Positions 10,893 to 22,060 of a stretch of DNA of 64,000 bases are shown here, piece after piece. The stretch's first letter is position 1. Every line of letters begins with the position of its first letter. The stretch is from Latrodectus hesperus (Eukaryota; Arthropoda; Arachnida; Araneae; Theridiidae), in the NCBI GenBank assembly GCA_037975125.1, contig CM075850.1, forward strand, positions 126,251,292 to 126,315,291. Direction: 5' to 3'. The notes beneath the pieces were generated by a model, which searched no databases, was not told where the DNA came from, and was given only the letters and a program-made list of their open reading frames with translations. Both the position numbers and the translations under genes were made by a program.

Positions 10893-11081
10893 GACAGCTC
10901 TCTCAGGAGCATTAATTTTGAATTCGATCCCAGCCACTGTAGAACAAAGGTAGATGGATGTTACTCTTCTGTCTTTTGCATGCGCCTCTCTCAGGGTGGG
11001 TACTTTGGGAATTTCCAGGTTTCCTCCTTTGCCTTAGGAAAGCCTTAAATTGTCCACAATGTGGTGTTAAAGCCACCAGCT
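10893..11081 (+). mobile_element. SINE family F5 copy, interrupted by a LINE
   Basis: It shows the F5 order on the plus strand: GATCCCAGCCACTGTAGAAC, AGATGGATG, TTTTGCATGCGCC, GGGAATTTCCAGGTTTCC. A LINE inserted at AAAGCCACCAGCT, and the flank resumes at 12005. Confidence 0.6.
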
Positions 11082-12004
11082 CCTGGGGCCTGAGCAGCTA
11101 CCAGGATCGTCGGCAGGTGGTGGATCGCCGAACGTCCTGTAGGAATGACAGGATAGCCTTGAATATAGAATCAGAGGCCACGAACCAGCTCCCATAAGCC
11201 CTGGTATTATGTGACCCGTGCCTAGGGCTATTTGGCACCACGGTAATGGTGTCTTAACGAAGCCTCTAGTTGCCTGGAGAACTTCTAGAGCTTTTTTTGC
11301 CTTGCCCAGTAACTCAGGGAATGCTGGGTGGACTATTACCTGAGCTTATTAATTGTTATTTTGTGGCTGAAAAGACACAAGAAATAACAAACCTTTCTGC
11401 ATTTGCAGGTGTAGCCTCTAAAGTAGACCTTGCTGAAAAAAACAAGGGAACTCAGAGGCAATCTAGTGAAGGGGCAGCAATGAATCCTTCACAGGAGGTA
11501 GAAGTGACCTCCAAACCATATTCTTCTGGTGAAAGTCAGGAAGCTATCGGTAGCATGACTGACTCTCTGACCATAATCATCTGTGGATCATCAGCGAGGA
11601 TTGCCTCTGAAACTCTAAGATGCTCTAGGCAGAAGATACGTTTAATCGTAGGCTTCATAACTGGGCACTATTATTTCAGAAAACACCTCCATAAAATGGG
11701 ACTGTTTCAGCAAGACCCTATCTGCAGGAAATGTCATACGCAAGAGGAAACGGCCAAGCATATCATGTACGAATGCGAGGCTCTTGCCCTCCCTAGATTA
11801 ACTTCTTTAGGCATCATCCATACTAGAGAGTTACACCTAGACTCCATTAAAGGGTTATAGGACTTTATTAATAAAGTGGGTGACCCAAGCAACTGGAACT
11901 AAGAAACATTGGGTTTGGAGTTAACAGTACAAAATGCTGATAAAAGCAGAGGTGCCAAATGACATACAAACCCAACTCTAAGAAGAAGAAGAAAGCCACC
12001 AGCT
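11069..12004. repeat. 13-bp target-site duplication around LINE
   Basis: AAAGCCACCAGCT at 11069-11081 and again at 11992-12004, exact. Confidence 0.85.
11082..11991 (+). mobile_element. Internally deleted or chimeric LINE copy with fused open frame
   Basis: 910 bp between exact 13-bp duplications. It starts with a GC-rich leader and ends, after the frame, in a 3' UTR matching the copy at 42444, with tail CTAAGAAGAAGAAG. The last 414 bp (from about 11578) equal the C-terminal RNase H tail region of ORF2: ICGSSARIASE, LIVGFITGHYYFRKHLHKMG, C-x2-C-H pattern CRKCH with HIMYECEAL. The preceding 496 bp do not match the ORF2 region at 42444-43030 and may be the LINE's own 5' UTR plus ORF1 start. 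The frame from ATG 11321 to TAG 11858 (179 codons) runs unbroken across the junction. The stop is one base from the TCG present in the other copy. Clean ends and the fused frame suggest a non-autonomous derivative rather than simple decay. Confidence 0.65.
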
Positions 12005-12049
12005 AGAGAGAAGTGCCAGCAGAAAGTGCAAAAACTCAATATGCATCTC

Positions 12050-12965
12050 TCCTTGATTAATAATTCTTCGAAAATGGGACTTCCTCCTTTTCCGAGTTTC
12101 TTTTTAATTTATTTTAAAATAAAACCGATCAAAAATGTTATATGAGTTTATAATAACTTTTTTCATTGAACAATTAATTTCAAAGAAAAACGCAATGAAA
12201 TAAAATTTTTATTTTATAAGGCAAATTGTGTGTGTGATAAAGTTTTTTACTGAAATACTACATAATGATAAATAAACAAATATACTGAATAGAAATGAAT
12301 TAAAATTTAATAAAAAATTATGATTGCTTTTTTGAAAATATTGTTATTTAGAAAAAGAAATTTCTGCTTATGATATTATCCACCATTAATTTCTTTCCAA
12401 CCTATGCTATATCCTATTATAAACTTAGAGAAGCAAGGAAATTGATTTAAATGATCATACCCATATTAGAAACAATAAATTAAGTGTTTTTAGTATTTTG
12501 AATACATATTGACTTTTACAAATAGAGAAAAATATGATCCAGAAAGACATGACTTACCTACATTTGTGCCCAAGTTAGAGAAAAAGCCGCACGTGCATGC
12601 TGTTAGTTGGAAAACATAAAATAAAATTAGTTTCTTGTTAGAAAGAAAACTACAGTAGGTTGTTTAAAATAATTTTAAGCTTCTGTTTTGTGACTGGTTC
12701 TAGCCACAAAATTATGCTATAAGCGTTTTATCTAAATTCTCTATTCTTCATCTTAAAAAAAATTTTGCTCATTTTGATAAGTTTTTGATATGAATTATTT
12801 TCCTCAAAATTTTCTTAAAATAAGTCAAAATGAATGCAAGTGTGTTAGTATGTAAATTAAAATAAAGGTTGTAAAATAAAAGTCATGAGAAAATAATTGT
12901 AAAAATGGTATTAAATTGGAAAATAGCATCAAAAATGTAAAATATACGTTTGCGTATATATATAT
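12050..12965. other. AT-rich non-coding DNA
   Basis: No feature supported; low-complexity AT sequence. Confidence 0.6.
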
Positions 12966-12969
12966 TTCC

Positions 12970-13168
12970 AACAGCGGGAGCTTGGATGACGAACCCTATG
13001 CCACAACAAGGCCAGAAACTGCTACTCATTTGTCGTTACCCAGCAGGCACCTGTGAACCACCAAGTCACGGAGGCGAGTAGCGTTGCCCGCGCTATATCA
13101 CCACAAGCCTGTTTATAGGGTGGACCACTTTCATACATCATCACAGAAAAAAAGGACAGAGAAACACA
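12970..13168 (-). mobile_element. SINE-A, 5'-truncated
   Basis: The body from CTGTGATGATGTATGAAAG through CCTATAAACAGGC to the 3' end is present in minus orientation. The tRNA head is missing. Confidence 0.7.
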
Positions 13169-13169
13169 T

Positions 13170-14150
13170 ATTTATATATATACAGTGTTACACATATATA
13201 CAGTGGTAAATTTCAGAAAATAAGAATGATATCACAGTATTACAAAGGAGTAAACCCTGAAATCTCAATAGATGTTCATGCAAAAAATTGAAGTGCAAAC
13301 CTCCCTCCCTCCTGTTATCTAACCGTTGCTGTGATCAACCAATGGACTTTCCATTCTTTCAACTTAGCATAAGATCTTCATTAGTTTATAGTTTTGGTTT
13401 GATATTCCTCAGCATACATTCCAACATCTTACATCTTCTAATCGCATTTCAATAATATCTCGCTTGATGTTTCTGAAAGGTTTTATAATGGTTCAAATAG
13501 ACATAACTTATTTCCATATTGCAAAGGAGGAAGCTTATAAGAATTTCATACTTTCATACACCATTCCTATGAAAAATCCATACAAAAAAGCACATTATCT
13601 CTTTCCCATTGATTAACAGTCAATGAATTTGATCATAAAGTTTTTCGATTTGAAATGCATCGTTTTTACATATAGGACAAAGAAGCTGTGGTTGCCTGGT
13701 TGGTTATTGTGTTGTTTTCCTGATCGGAAAGCGGTTAATTTGAATCCTGACTTAAGTAAAGTTTTGTCGCATTCCCTAAGAGATATCTTTAATGTCTTCC
13801 AATTGAAATACGTTGGTTGCAATATTGCATGTTGCAATGTCTTCCAATCGAAATGATAACTTTGGGGTTAGCATTCAAATATTGTGGAAGTCTCCTGCTT
13901 GATCCCTGAATAACGGACTCATGTCCAGCAGCTTCCAGCTAACTGGTAGAGCCCAAATCTGTCTGGGTACAGGAAAAGTATTCTGGTGTAACAATAACCA
14001 ATAAGATACTTTTGGTATCAATTAATAAAAAATATTGAAGCGTAAAATTTAACAAAAATGATTCTTTTTCTAGTAATATTAAAAAGTAAACTTGTGGTAT
14101 GGCAACCATATGTAAGCCAAGGCCTACATTTCCCATATCTGTTTTTGTGA
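13170..14150. other. Non-coding, degraded repeats
   Basis: A degraded tRNA-like head lies on the plus strand at about 13681-13750 (GGTTGCCTGGTTGG ... TTTGAATCCTGAC). AATGTCTTCCAATTGAAAT is repeated 49 bp apart (13789 and 13838). Frames here are not convincing. Confidence 0.45.
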
Positions 14151-14154
14151 CCGA

Positions 14155-14360
14155 GGACCTTGATGTGTGAAGCATGTAACCCAGTTAAGTGATCAACCTA
14201 ACGCGAAAACCCGAGTATTTGGTTCTCAAGCATGCTTGGTACTCAGTTTATCGACCCATTGAAGGGGAAAACTCTGAGTAGACTTTGTCCAGACTGAGGA
14301 TCGAACCTATGCCTTGGGAACGCGAGGCTCTGCCATGAAGCTACAGGACTCCTTTCTAGT
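14155..14360 (-). mobile_element. SINE family F4 copy
   Basis: On the minus strand: GGAGTCCTGTAGCTTCATGG, B box GGTTCGATCCTCAG, then CAATGGGTCGATAAACTGAG and CCAAGCATGCTTGAGAACC. A related copy on the plus strand is at 48845-49080. Confidence 0.55.
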
Positions 14361-14843
14361 AGTATGCTTTATTTAAATTTAGAATTTACGATAGTAAGTT
14401 GTGAGGGTACAAAATAAAAACATTGAGGTTGATTTGGCCTGTTTACGAGGGATATGTCTTGCTATTGGTGTGATGTGTCACTTTATTGAATATATCATTG
14501 ATTCCCATAATTTGGCCAAGATCATAATTAAGAAATGCACCTTTCGATTGGGTTTCTTATTCTGTAACTCTAATGTGACGCATGTAAAGAAGTCTTTCAA
14601 GTGATTAATTGTTTAAATTAAGTTTCTATTATGACTTATTTAAAAAGTGGTTCAAAAGCTGGTGAAATAATAAATTGTTAATATTTTTTAGTGTTTGTAA
14701 ACTAATTGGCTTTTAGGTTATGGGGTGATGCGTTGCAGATGTATATTTCTGACTATCTAACATTGTAAACACTATAATTGACTCATAACTTTAAACCACA
14801 GTCAAAAGATGATTTCAACATCTGAACTGGCACTTCTCCATAC

Positions 14844-15149
14844 GGGCCAGCCGATAGCTGAGTGGTTAGCTCTTTTGTTTCCAAAACCGTGGGTCTCGGG
14901 TTCGAGTCCCGGTTCGGGCAAGGATGTTTCTTTCTCTCTGTGTTTCTCTGTCCTTTTTCTGAGATGATGTATGAATGTTGCCACCTTATAAAAGGGTTTG
15001 TGGTGGTATGACGTGCGTAATGCTACTCGTCTTCGTGACCTGACTTGGTTCACAGATGCCCTCCGGGTAACGGTAAATCAGTAACAGTTTCCGGCCTTGT
15101 TGTGGCGAAGGGTCAGTCAACCAAGCTCCTGCCTTTATAAAGAAAAAAA
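14844..15149 (+). mobile_element. SINE-A copy
   Basis: A box TAGCTGAGTGG, B box GGGTTCGAGTCCC, body and A-rich tail. Duplication CACTT(C/A)TCCATAC at 14831-14843 and 15150-15162. Confidence 0.85.
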
Positions 15150-15241
15150 CACTTATCCATACCGTGCTTTACTCTGAGGATTTTGGATATTTGAACACAA
15201 GATATACTTTTAAATTTTATCGATCTTTCCAGAAGATGGCC

Positions 15242-15427
15242 GCCGAGCTGGCAGCCGAATGGTTAGCGCTCTTGCCTTCGGTTCAACAGTTCGTGGGTTC
15301 GAATCCCACCTTGGGTATGGATGTTTGTAGTGGTTCGGAATCCACTTTAAGCCGTAAGTCCCGGTCTAATTAGCCCTCGTGTGCAAAAAAATGACCGTTG
15401 AGCGACAAACAAACCAAACCAAACCAA
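15242..15427 (+). mobile_element. SINE-C, complete reference copy
   Basis: 186 bp between exact 14-bp duplications TCCAGAAGATGGCC (15228-15241 and 15428-15441). A box TGGCAGCCGAATGG, B box GGGTTCGAATCCC. The 3' end is AAACAAACCAAACCAAACCA, a tail unlike that of SINE-A or SINE-B. Confidence 0.85.
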
Positions 15428-15682
15428 TCCAGAAGATGGCCAACAGATTGAAGTATTGGTAGCGAAAAGATTTCTTTTCATGATACATTTGGATCAGAAT
15501 AAGCTATAATTTTTTGTAAATAATTTTCATGATAAAACTAAGAAAAAAGTGAACACATTTTTTGTTTACTTTGTCTATTTAGGTTTATGCTCTTAATTTA
15601 GCAACTATTTCCTCTTTCAAAAAATGCTCCATTTCAAACGTTTTTCATGAAAAATGTTTTGTAAACTATTTTTCAATTTCTT

Positions 15683-15991
15683 GCCGACTGATGGCTGAGT
15701 GGTTAGCGTTCCTGACTCCTGAGCTGTTGGTCCTGGGTTCGAATCCTGGTTCGGGCATGGATGTTTCTTTCCTTCTGTGTTCTCTCTGTGTTTCTATGTT
15801 CTTTCTTCTGTGATATTGTATGTATGTGGCCCGCCCTATAAACGGGTTTGTGGTAGTATGGCGCGGGCAACGCTACTCGCCTCCGTGACTTGGTTCACAG
15901 GTTCCCGCTGGGTAACGACAAATGACTAGCAATCTCTGGCCTTATTGTGGCATAGTTCGTCGGCCAAGTGTGCCCGCCGTTAGAAAAAAAA
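15683..15991 (+). mobile_element. SINE-A copy
   Basis: Head GCCGACTGATGGCTGAGTGG, B box GGGTTCGAATCCTGG, A8 tail. Duplication TTTC(A/C)ATTTCTT at 15671-15682 and 15992-16003. Confidence 0.85.
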
Positions 15992-16079
15992 TTTCCATTT
16001 CTTAAATTAAATTCACTGTTACCAAATCAGTAAAATCCATATACATTTAATACTATGCGACAGTTTAATTTTTTCAGTT

Positions 16080-16170
16080 CATGGCTGAGGATTTACTTTA
16101 GTCTAGGACCTCTGTTTTCAAAACAGAAGGTCTCGCGCTCGATCCCAGCTGTTATTAAACAATGAGTGAC
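16080..16170 (+). repeat. SINE family F5 head fragment
   Basis: GCTGAGGATTTACTTTAGTC ... CTCGATCCCAGCTGTTATTA, followed by AACAATGAGTGACAG, in the plus F5 order. Confidence 0.45.
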
Positions 16171-16369
16171 AGCTGATGCGTTATCTGCATACAATACCTG
16201 TCAGTGTAAATGCTTTGATACTAGTACGTGAGGTGAAAGAGTTTATCCCTTTTGATACGCGAATAAAGACCACTTTCTCTAAAAACTTACCTCGGGAGGC
16301 AATAAAATGCGGGGGAGGTTGAACTTCTTTAAAACGGATTTTGGATATTATATAATTAGACAAATGGCT

Positions 16370-17190
16370 TTAAATTCATAAATGTGTTTGAAAACTTTTA
16401 CAAAAACATTTTTTGACCTGGAAATGTTTTTATAATAAATTGCACCATAAAGAAATTTTAGATTCTCTTAATACTTTTAATAGATTTATCATTAAAATGA
16501 AAAATGTTTTTATCTATAATTTAAAAAAAAAACTTTAAATAATATTTCAATAAAAAGTTTTTCAAACGCCCAGGCGTAGTTTATAGACGCAACTGCAAAT
16601 TAAAAAAAACCAATTTAATTTCTTTTTGACATCTTCCTGAATGAATGAGTCACTATTTTTAATACAACAGAATAATAAGGAAAAACCGCAAGTTACACTG
16701 CTGGCGAACTGTTTTCTTCATTCAGAAAGAGGAGTGCGTTGACCTTTATTTCTTTCTCATTGTTGACAATCGCTTGTGCGAAATGAGGCCAATAAAGAGG
16801 TCAGTCTCGAAGAACTGTTTTGCAGTGTAAGCATGCAATAGTTACCGGAAAATCTTAATGAGTTGAATTGCACCGTCGTTCTCACGTTATAATTGAAGAA
16901 ATTCAATTAAGAATTTTTTTTTCAAAATATTATCTTTTACAATTTTTGTTTTTTATTTATATTTTGTAAATAATGCAAGATTTAGTTAATTTTTCATATA
17001 ATGGTATTTGTTTTATCTATGGATTTTTCGTAATAACGATGGAGATAACTGCATTTTTTTGTCATATTTTCAAAGAAACCCTTTGAGAAAAAAAGTGAAA
17101 ATCCTATATTTCATTTTTAAAATAAATATTTTAAAATTATAAAAAAATAACAATTGAAATTTTTTTTATGAAAAAATATTATTCATGGTA
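16370..17190. other. AT-rich non-coding DNA
   Basis: No feature supported. Confidence 0.55.
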
Positions 17191-17290
17191 TCAGAAAATT
17201 TGTTTGCTAGAATTTTGCTCTTTGGTGCGGAATGTCTTGCACTCGATTCTAACTAATACTGAATAACGGGGCGTTACATTTCTGCTTTCT

Positions 17291-18130
17291 TTACCAGGTG
17301 TATGCAAATGAAATGAGACGATTGTTTTAAAAAGACACAATAAATTTGCGAAAACTGTTAATATTTCTTTATTTGAAATGATATCCATCACTAGCTATAC
17401 ATTTTCCACATCTTTCGAGCAATTTGTGAATACCACGCCAAAAAACTGATCGATCTTTTGAGGCCAGCCAGTCATCAAGCCAAGATTTGACGTTTTCTTA
17501 CGAAATGAAGATCTGGTTAGCCAATGCGTGTCCCATTGATGCAAATAGGTGGTAATCGGAAGTAGCCAAGTTTGGTAAATAAGCCGCATGCGCTAAGGGT
17601 TTCAGGGCGAGCGCCTTAACGATGTCTTTGGTCGGTTTAGCACGGTGGATAGGGGCATTGCCATCAAGGAAAATCACTTTGTGCTGCTGTTTCTTGTATT
17701 GTTTGCGTTTTTCGAGTATAGCATCGTTCAAATCAAGTAATTGTTGCTTGTAGCGATCAGTATTAACGGTTTCGCCGGGTTTGAGAAGCTCATAATAGAT
17801 TGGTCCATCCTGGTCACAGAAAATACACTGCATGGCCTTGCGGTCGATTTGGACGGATGTCAGGGGTCAACATGTGATCGATTACGCTCGGGATTCTCAA
17901 AATAAATCAATTTTTCATCGCCAGTCACAATACGATGGAGATATGACTTGCGTTTGTAGCGGGCAAGCAAAATTTCACACACGATTTTTTGGTTTTCCTG
18001 CTGACAGTCCGTTAGCTCGTGTAATACCTATCAACTGACCTTTATTATCTTGCCCATTGCTTTGAGACGACAGGAAATAATGCTCTGGTTGGTCAACATT
18101 CAATTGTTCTGCAAGATATTTTTGCGTGTC
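17291..18130 (-). mobile_element. mariner transposon relic
   Basis: A TIR-like end TTACCAGGTGTATGCAAATG sits at 17291. On the minus strand, in shifting frames, are the transposase landmarks in order: CEILLARYKRKS, IVTGDEK (first catalytic Asp), YYELLKPGETVNTDRY, FLDGNAPIH, LATSDYHLF, WLDDWLASKD, FWRGIHKL, ERCGKCI. This is the DD34D mariner layout. The second catalytic Asp of the usual HDN motif reads Gly here. Stops and frameshifts break the frame, and the N-terminus and right TIR are missing. Inactive. Confidence 0.85.
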
Positions 18131-18149
18131 ATATATAAAATGTCATATC

Positions 18150-18310
18150 TTCTACGAAACACTTTTTATAGAAAACGAGTATATTCATGTTTTCAAAGGA
18201 GAAAAAAACATAGAAAACTCCTAAGTAATCACCACTTTACATATACATGCACAGCACAGGAGTGAACTATCTTTCATCCATTATTTAACAGTGACTGAAA
18301 TTGAGCCTAT
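18150..18310 (-). repeat. SINE family F5, degraded
   Basis: AAACATAGAAAACTCCTAAG, ATACATGCACAGCA and CATTATTTAACAGTGACTG follow the minus F5 order. Confidence 0.4.
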
Positions 18311-18450
18311 AACCTTTTTATTCCAATGAACTCTATCTGAGGACTAGGACTGAAATTAATTCTCGTTTCTTATACTATCAACCAATGTTAACAGCAATCG
18401 TCATTTGTTTTTATAGGCAAAGAAATAGTATACTGGAAATTCTTCAGTTA

Positions 18451-18453
<3 letters not shown>

Positions 18454-18483
<30 letters not shown>
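18454..18483. repeat. (TA)n microsatellite
   Basis: About 30 bp of TA. Confidence 0.9.
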
Positions 18484-18486
<3 letters not shown>

Positions 18487-20690
18487 GTATTTGATAAAAG
18501 GAATTTTTTACCTTGCAATATAATATTGCTGAATTTGATTTTTGTTTTCGAAAATGATATATATTGTGATGTGATTACTTTTACTTTATTGCAAAGTGAT
18601 TATTTTTAAAGTTTCAAAAAACTGCAAGATAAAAATGAACTTTAGACAAAACAAAATAATAAAAATTTATCTGGTGAATGAAAACTGATCTAAAAAATTC
18701 CCCGATGGAGGGTTTGTTACTCACTAAAAATGATATCTTTGTTTACAATGATTCCAGTTGCTATTTCTGCACACTGAAATGCTGCTATATGCAGCCATCT
18801 ACTTTCTTATTTTAGATTGCAGTCAAGAGATGTGATCGATTTCTGCTACTCAGTTTATGTGGATAATGTTCCCTTCACACTAACAGATAGACACTAGACC
18901 CAAGAAACTTTTAACGTGTATTGACCCTCTCAGTGCAACGGATCTTCGGCTGAGTCAAATAAAGAATCTGCTACTTCTCGAGAGCAAAGTATTATTTTAA
19001 AAAAAAGGCATACTGTTATAATAAACGTTGTTCAGTTATGCTATTACGATACTTTTCTGATTGCCTTCTTCTGCCAAATGAAGCCTTAACATATCTAATT
19101 GCTTAAGTTTAAACTTGAAGGCTAAGCAAATTTAGACATGTCTTAAGTTTTGAGCCATGGTCAAGTGACAAGGTCTCTACATGAACTTATATCCCTTTTT
19201 CCAACATTAACATCGAAATTATGTAAATAAAATCTACAAATTTTTAAGTATCATTCACCTTTGCAGCACAACAGCCTTTTTTTACGTCAAGCATCGAATT
19301 CCCGGACATTTAATAAATAATCTCTCTAACATGGCACTCTTCATTCAAAGTCCATCCTATGCATTTTTCTGCTACTTACAATCTAGCATCACTTAGTTGG
19401 GGCAGCACAGAGAATAAAATAAAATTTTAATTTCCCTTGGGCCCAAACCTTCGGAAAAATAAATGAAGATTAAGCTTTTTAACTGTCAACAGCCAAAATC
19501 CACAACAGAAGTAAACTGCGAAGAAATTATTAGAATAGAAAAGCTTTAGATAAACACTACGATTTGCTCAATGAAAGTTTTATAAACTTATTTATGGTAA
19601 TTATTATTCCGTATGAGCTGGAAGTTCAAAGGTTGACGTTTCATAATAAATTGAGGAATAGTAAAGGTAATATTTTAGATGTTTTCCATCACTCACATGT
19701 TTTTAGAGCAGTCCTTTTTGTAATCAAAAGAGAACTTAAGACTAGTTTAAAAACGCAGTGTTTTTAAATAACTTCACAATCAGAAGTCACAAAGTTTCAG
19801 AGCTGGTGATCATGGCGGCCAAGCAATAGGAAAAGAGAGATTAACGTTTCCATAATTTCCAAAAGATGAATTTCAAGGGACATCACTGGTGTTGCAAAGT
19901 GTGAAAGTAGGTCCTTTTGCACAAAAAAGTTTTCGACACACATTCACAGTATTACTATACAATAATCTGCTGGTTGCGCAAAAAAAGTTTTTAGAACAGC
20001 TGATTGCGGAATCCGAAAATCACATTTTAAGAATAAAAAGACAAAACAATTGGTTATATTTAAATGAGAATTCCCCGCTCCTATATTCATCAATTTTGAT
20101 TTTAAGCGAAATGTTAAAACAGAAATGTGTGGCCTTGGTCTAGCCTCAAAATGTTACACTTCTAAGCAGTTACATCTCGTCATAAAATATTTAAAAATAT
20201 ATATATGAACAGATCAGCAGAAACCAACCCTTGAACTTGCAATTTTGAATAAATAGTATTGTAAGATATATCTTTAAAGTTCAAGAAATTATGCTGACAT
20301 GCTTTTTTATGTTATGGAAATTGCTCATGCATCACACGTTCTTAAGCACTAACTCTGGCAATGAAATGACGTCCAAGTAATTATTTTACATTCTTTTCCA
20401 CATTTCGTGTCAGATGAATTATTTTCTCCAAACTTGTCCATAAACTTCTTTAGATTGGCCTTGAACAAGAGAAATTTTTTATATACCTTAATTTATGTGA
20501 ATATCCTTATAGAATGTTTCATAAGCTTTTATTAACCATTCTACGTTCATATCTGAAATTAGGAAAACTTCCCGTGCACCCCACGTATCTCAAACTCTGC
20601 CTCCTACAAAGCATGTTCAACGTATGACGAAGCAATTACTTTGGCTTTTTTTCTACATTGTAGGTCAAAAAAATTTGTCTCCTCTATCTT
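18484..20690. other. Non-coding DNA
   Basis: AT-rich; GGATCTTCGGCTGAGT at 18945 is shared with the SINE-like fragment near 57230. No gene seen. Confidence 0.5.
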
Positions 20691-20699
20691 TCTGTTATC

Positions 20700-22060
20700 T
20701 TTCTTAAGCTTTAGATGAACCAGTGTCCCTTTTTACACTATTTAGTGTCCAGAGTATCTTCAATTCAGCTGACGCAATCAAAGTTTTTAAAATATAAATA
20801 AAAAAAACAGAGTATGATCCAATAATGACAGAATTACCAGTCTCAAAAGTAGAGTAACTAAAAAAGGTATGGTCCTTAAATTCCTTTAACTTCATTAAGG
20901 TATCAATGAACCAGAGTTAGCTTCTAATTCCTTAAAATCTGGCGTTCCTTGAATTCAATTGACGTTGATACCCTTTTGTAATAATTATAGTTAAAAAATA
21001 ATAAGTAAGAAAATTTTAAACGCGTGATTCAACAGTAACAGAATTATTATGATAGTCTTAAGCAAAGAGTAACAGGAAAGTTATTTAATCCAGAATTTTT
21101 TTTCACTTTTGAATTATCGATGGTCCAGTGTCATTTCTAATGCTTTTTAATGTCCAGAATTTTATGAATTCAGATTCCTTAGTCCACATTTTTGTAATGA
21201 TAATAAGACAAAAAACTTCAAAAATTAATCATGATCCAACAATGACAAAATCGCTAAAATTGAGTGACAGAAAATGCATACTCAAATTCATTCTTCAATT
21301 CCACGGACGAGCTATGTTTGTGTTCTTTAAAGTCCAAAGTTTCTTTGACTTAATTAATGTAGCCATTGCATTTGTAATAATAGTTAATAAGAAAACTACA
21401 TCAGAGACAAAACCACTATGAGCCTAAACGTAAAGTAATAAGAGAATCACTAAACGTAAAGCAACAAGAAATGTATATTCCCGGATTTTTTGCATCTCCT
21501 TTCAATTATTAACGCATCAGAGTCGTAATGCTATTCAATATCAGAGATTATTTCACTTTAATAAATGTAGTAACCGCTTTTGAGGTAGTAATAAAATAGT
21601 CAAAACTTTAGTAATAGTATTGTATAGTCAAACAAAATACAGCAGAACAATGAATTTAGTCTCAAATATAAAATAACAAGAAATATATAGTTTCCGAACT
21701 CTTTGATTTTCTTTAACCTTTCTACCAATCAGAGTTGTTACCTTTAATATTCTTTATTGTCTAGAATTTTTTCAACTTAGTCAACGTTGTTACGGTTTCT
21801 GTAGTCATAAGGAAAAAGAATAAAATTTTAAAAGGGCGATTCAACAATAAAGGAATCATTACGACAGTCACAAATATAGAATAAGAAATGTAAAATAACA
21901 AAAAAGGAATACTCTCAGAATCCTCGTATTATTTAAACTGGAACGAATCAGATTATTATTCTTTATTACCCAGATATTTTTTTTCAATTCAATTAACATT
22001 TTTTGTAATAATAAAAATAAAAGCAAACAAATTCCAATACAATAAAACACAGAAGGCTGC
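20700..22060. repeat. Degenerate tandem array, ~200-bp unit, about 7 units
   Basis: A pattern like GTTCTTTAAAGTCCAGAATT, TTCAATTTAATNAACGTTG, TTTGTAATAAT, GATTCAACAATAA recurs with unit starts near 20722, 20942, 21128, 21310, 21521, 21733 and 21948 (spacing 182-220 bp). Units are strongly diverged. The open frames here follow the repeats and show no protein motif. Confidence 0.7.

Noticed and set aside
13613..13856. Overlapping frames on both strands
   Set aside because: They cover a degraded tRNA-like SINE head; the antisense overlap is typical of chance.
15242..15310. tRNA genes (good A and B boxes at many sites)
   Set aside because: Each is the head of a SINE with body, tail and target duplication, and none closes a proper acceptor stem.
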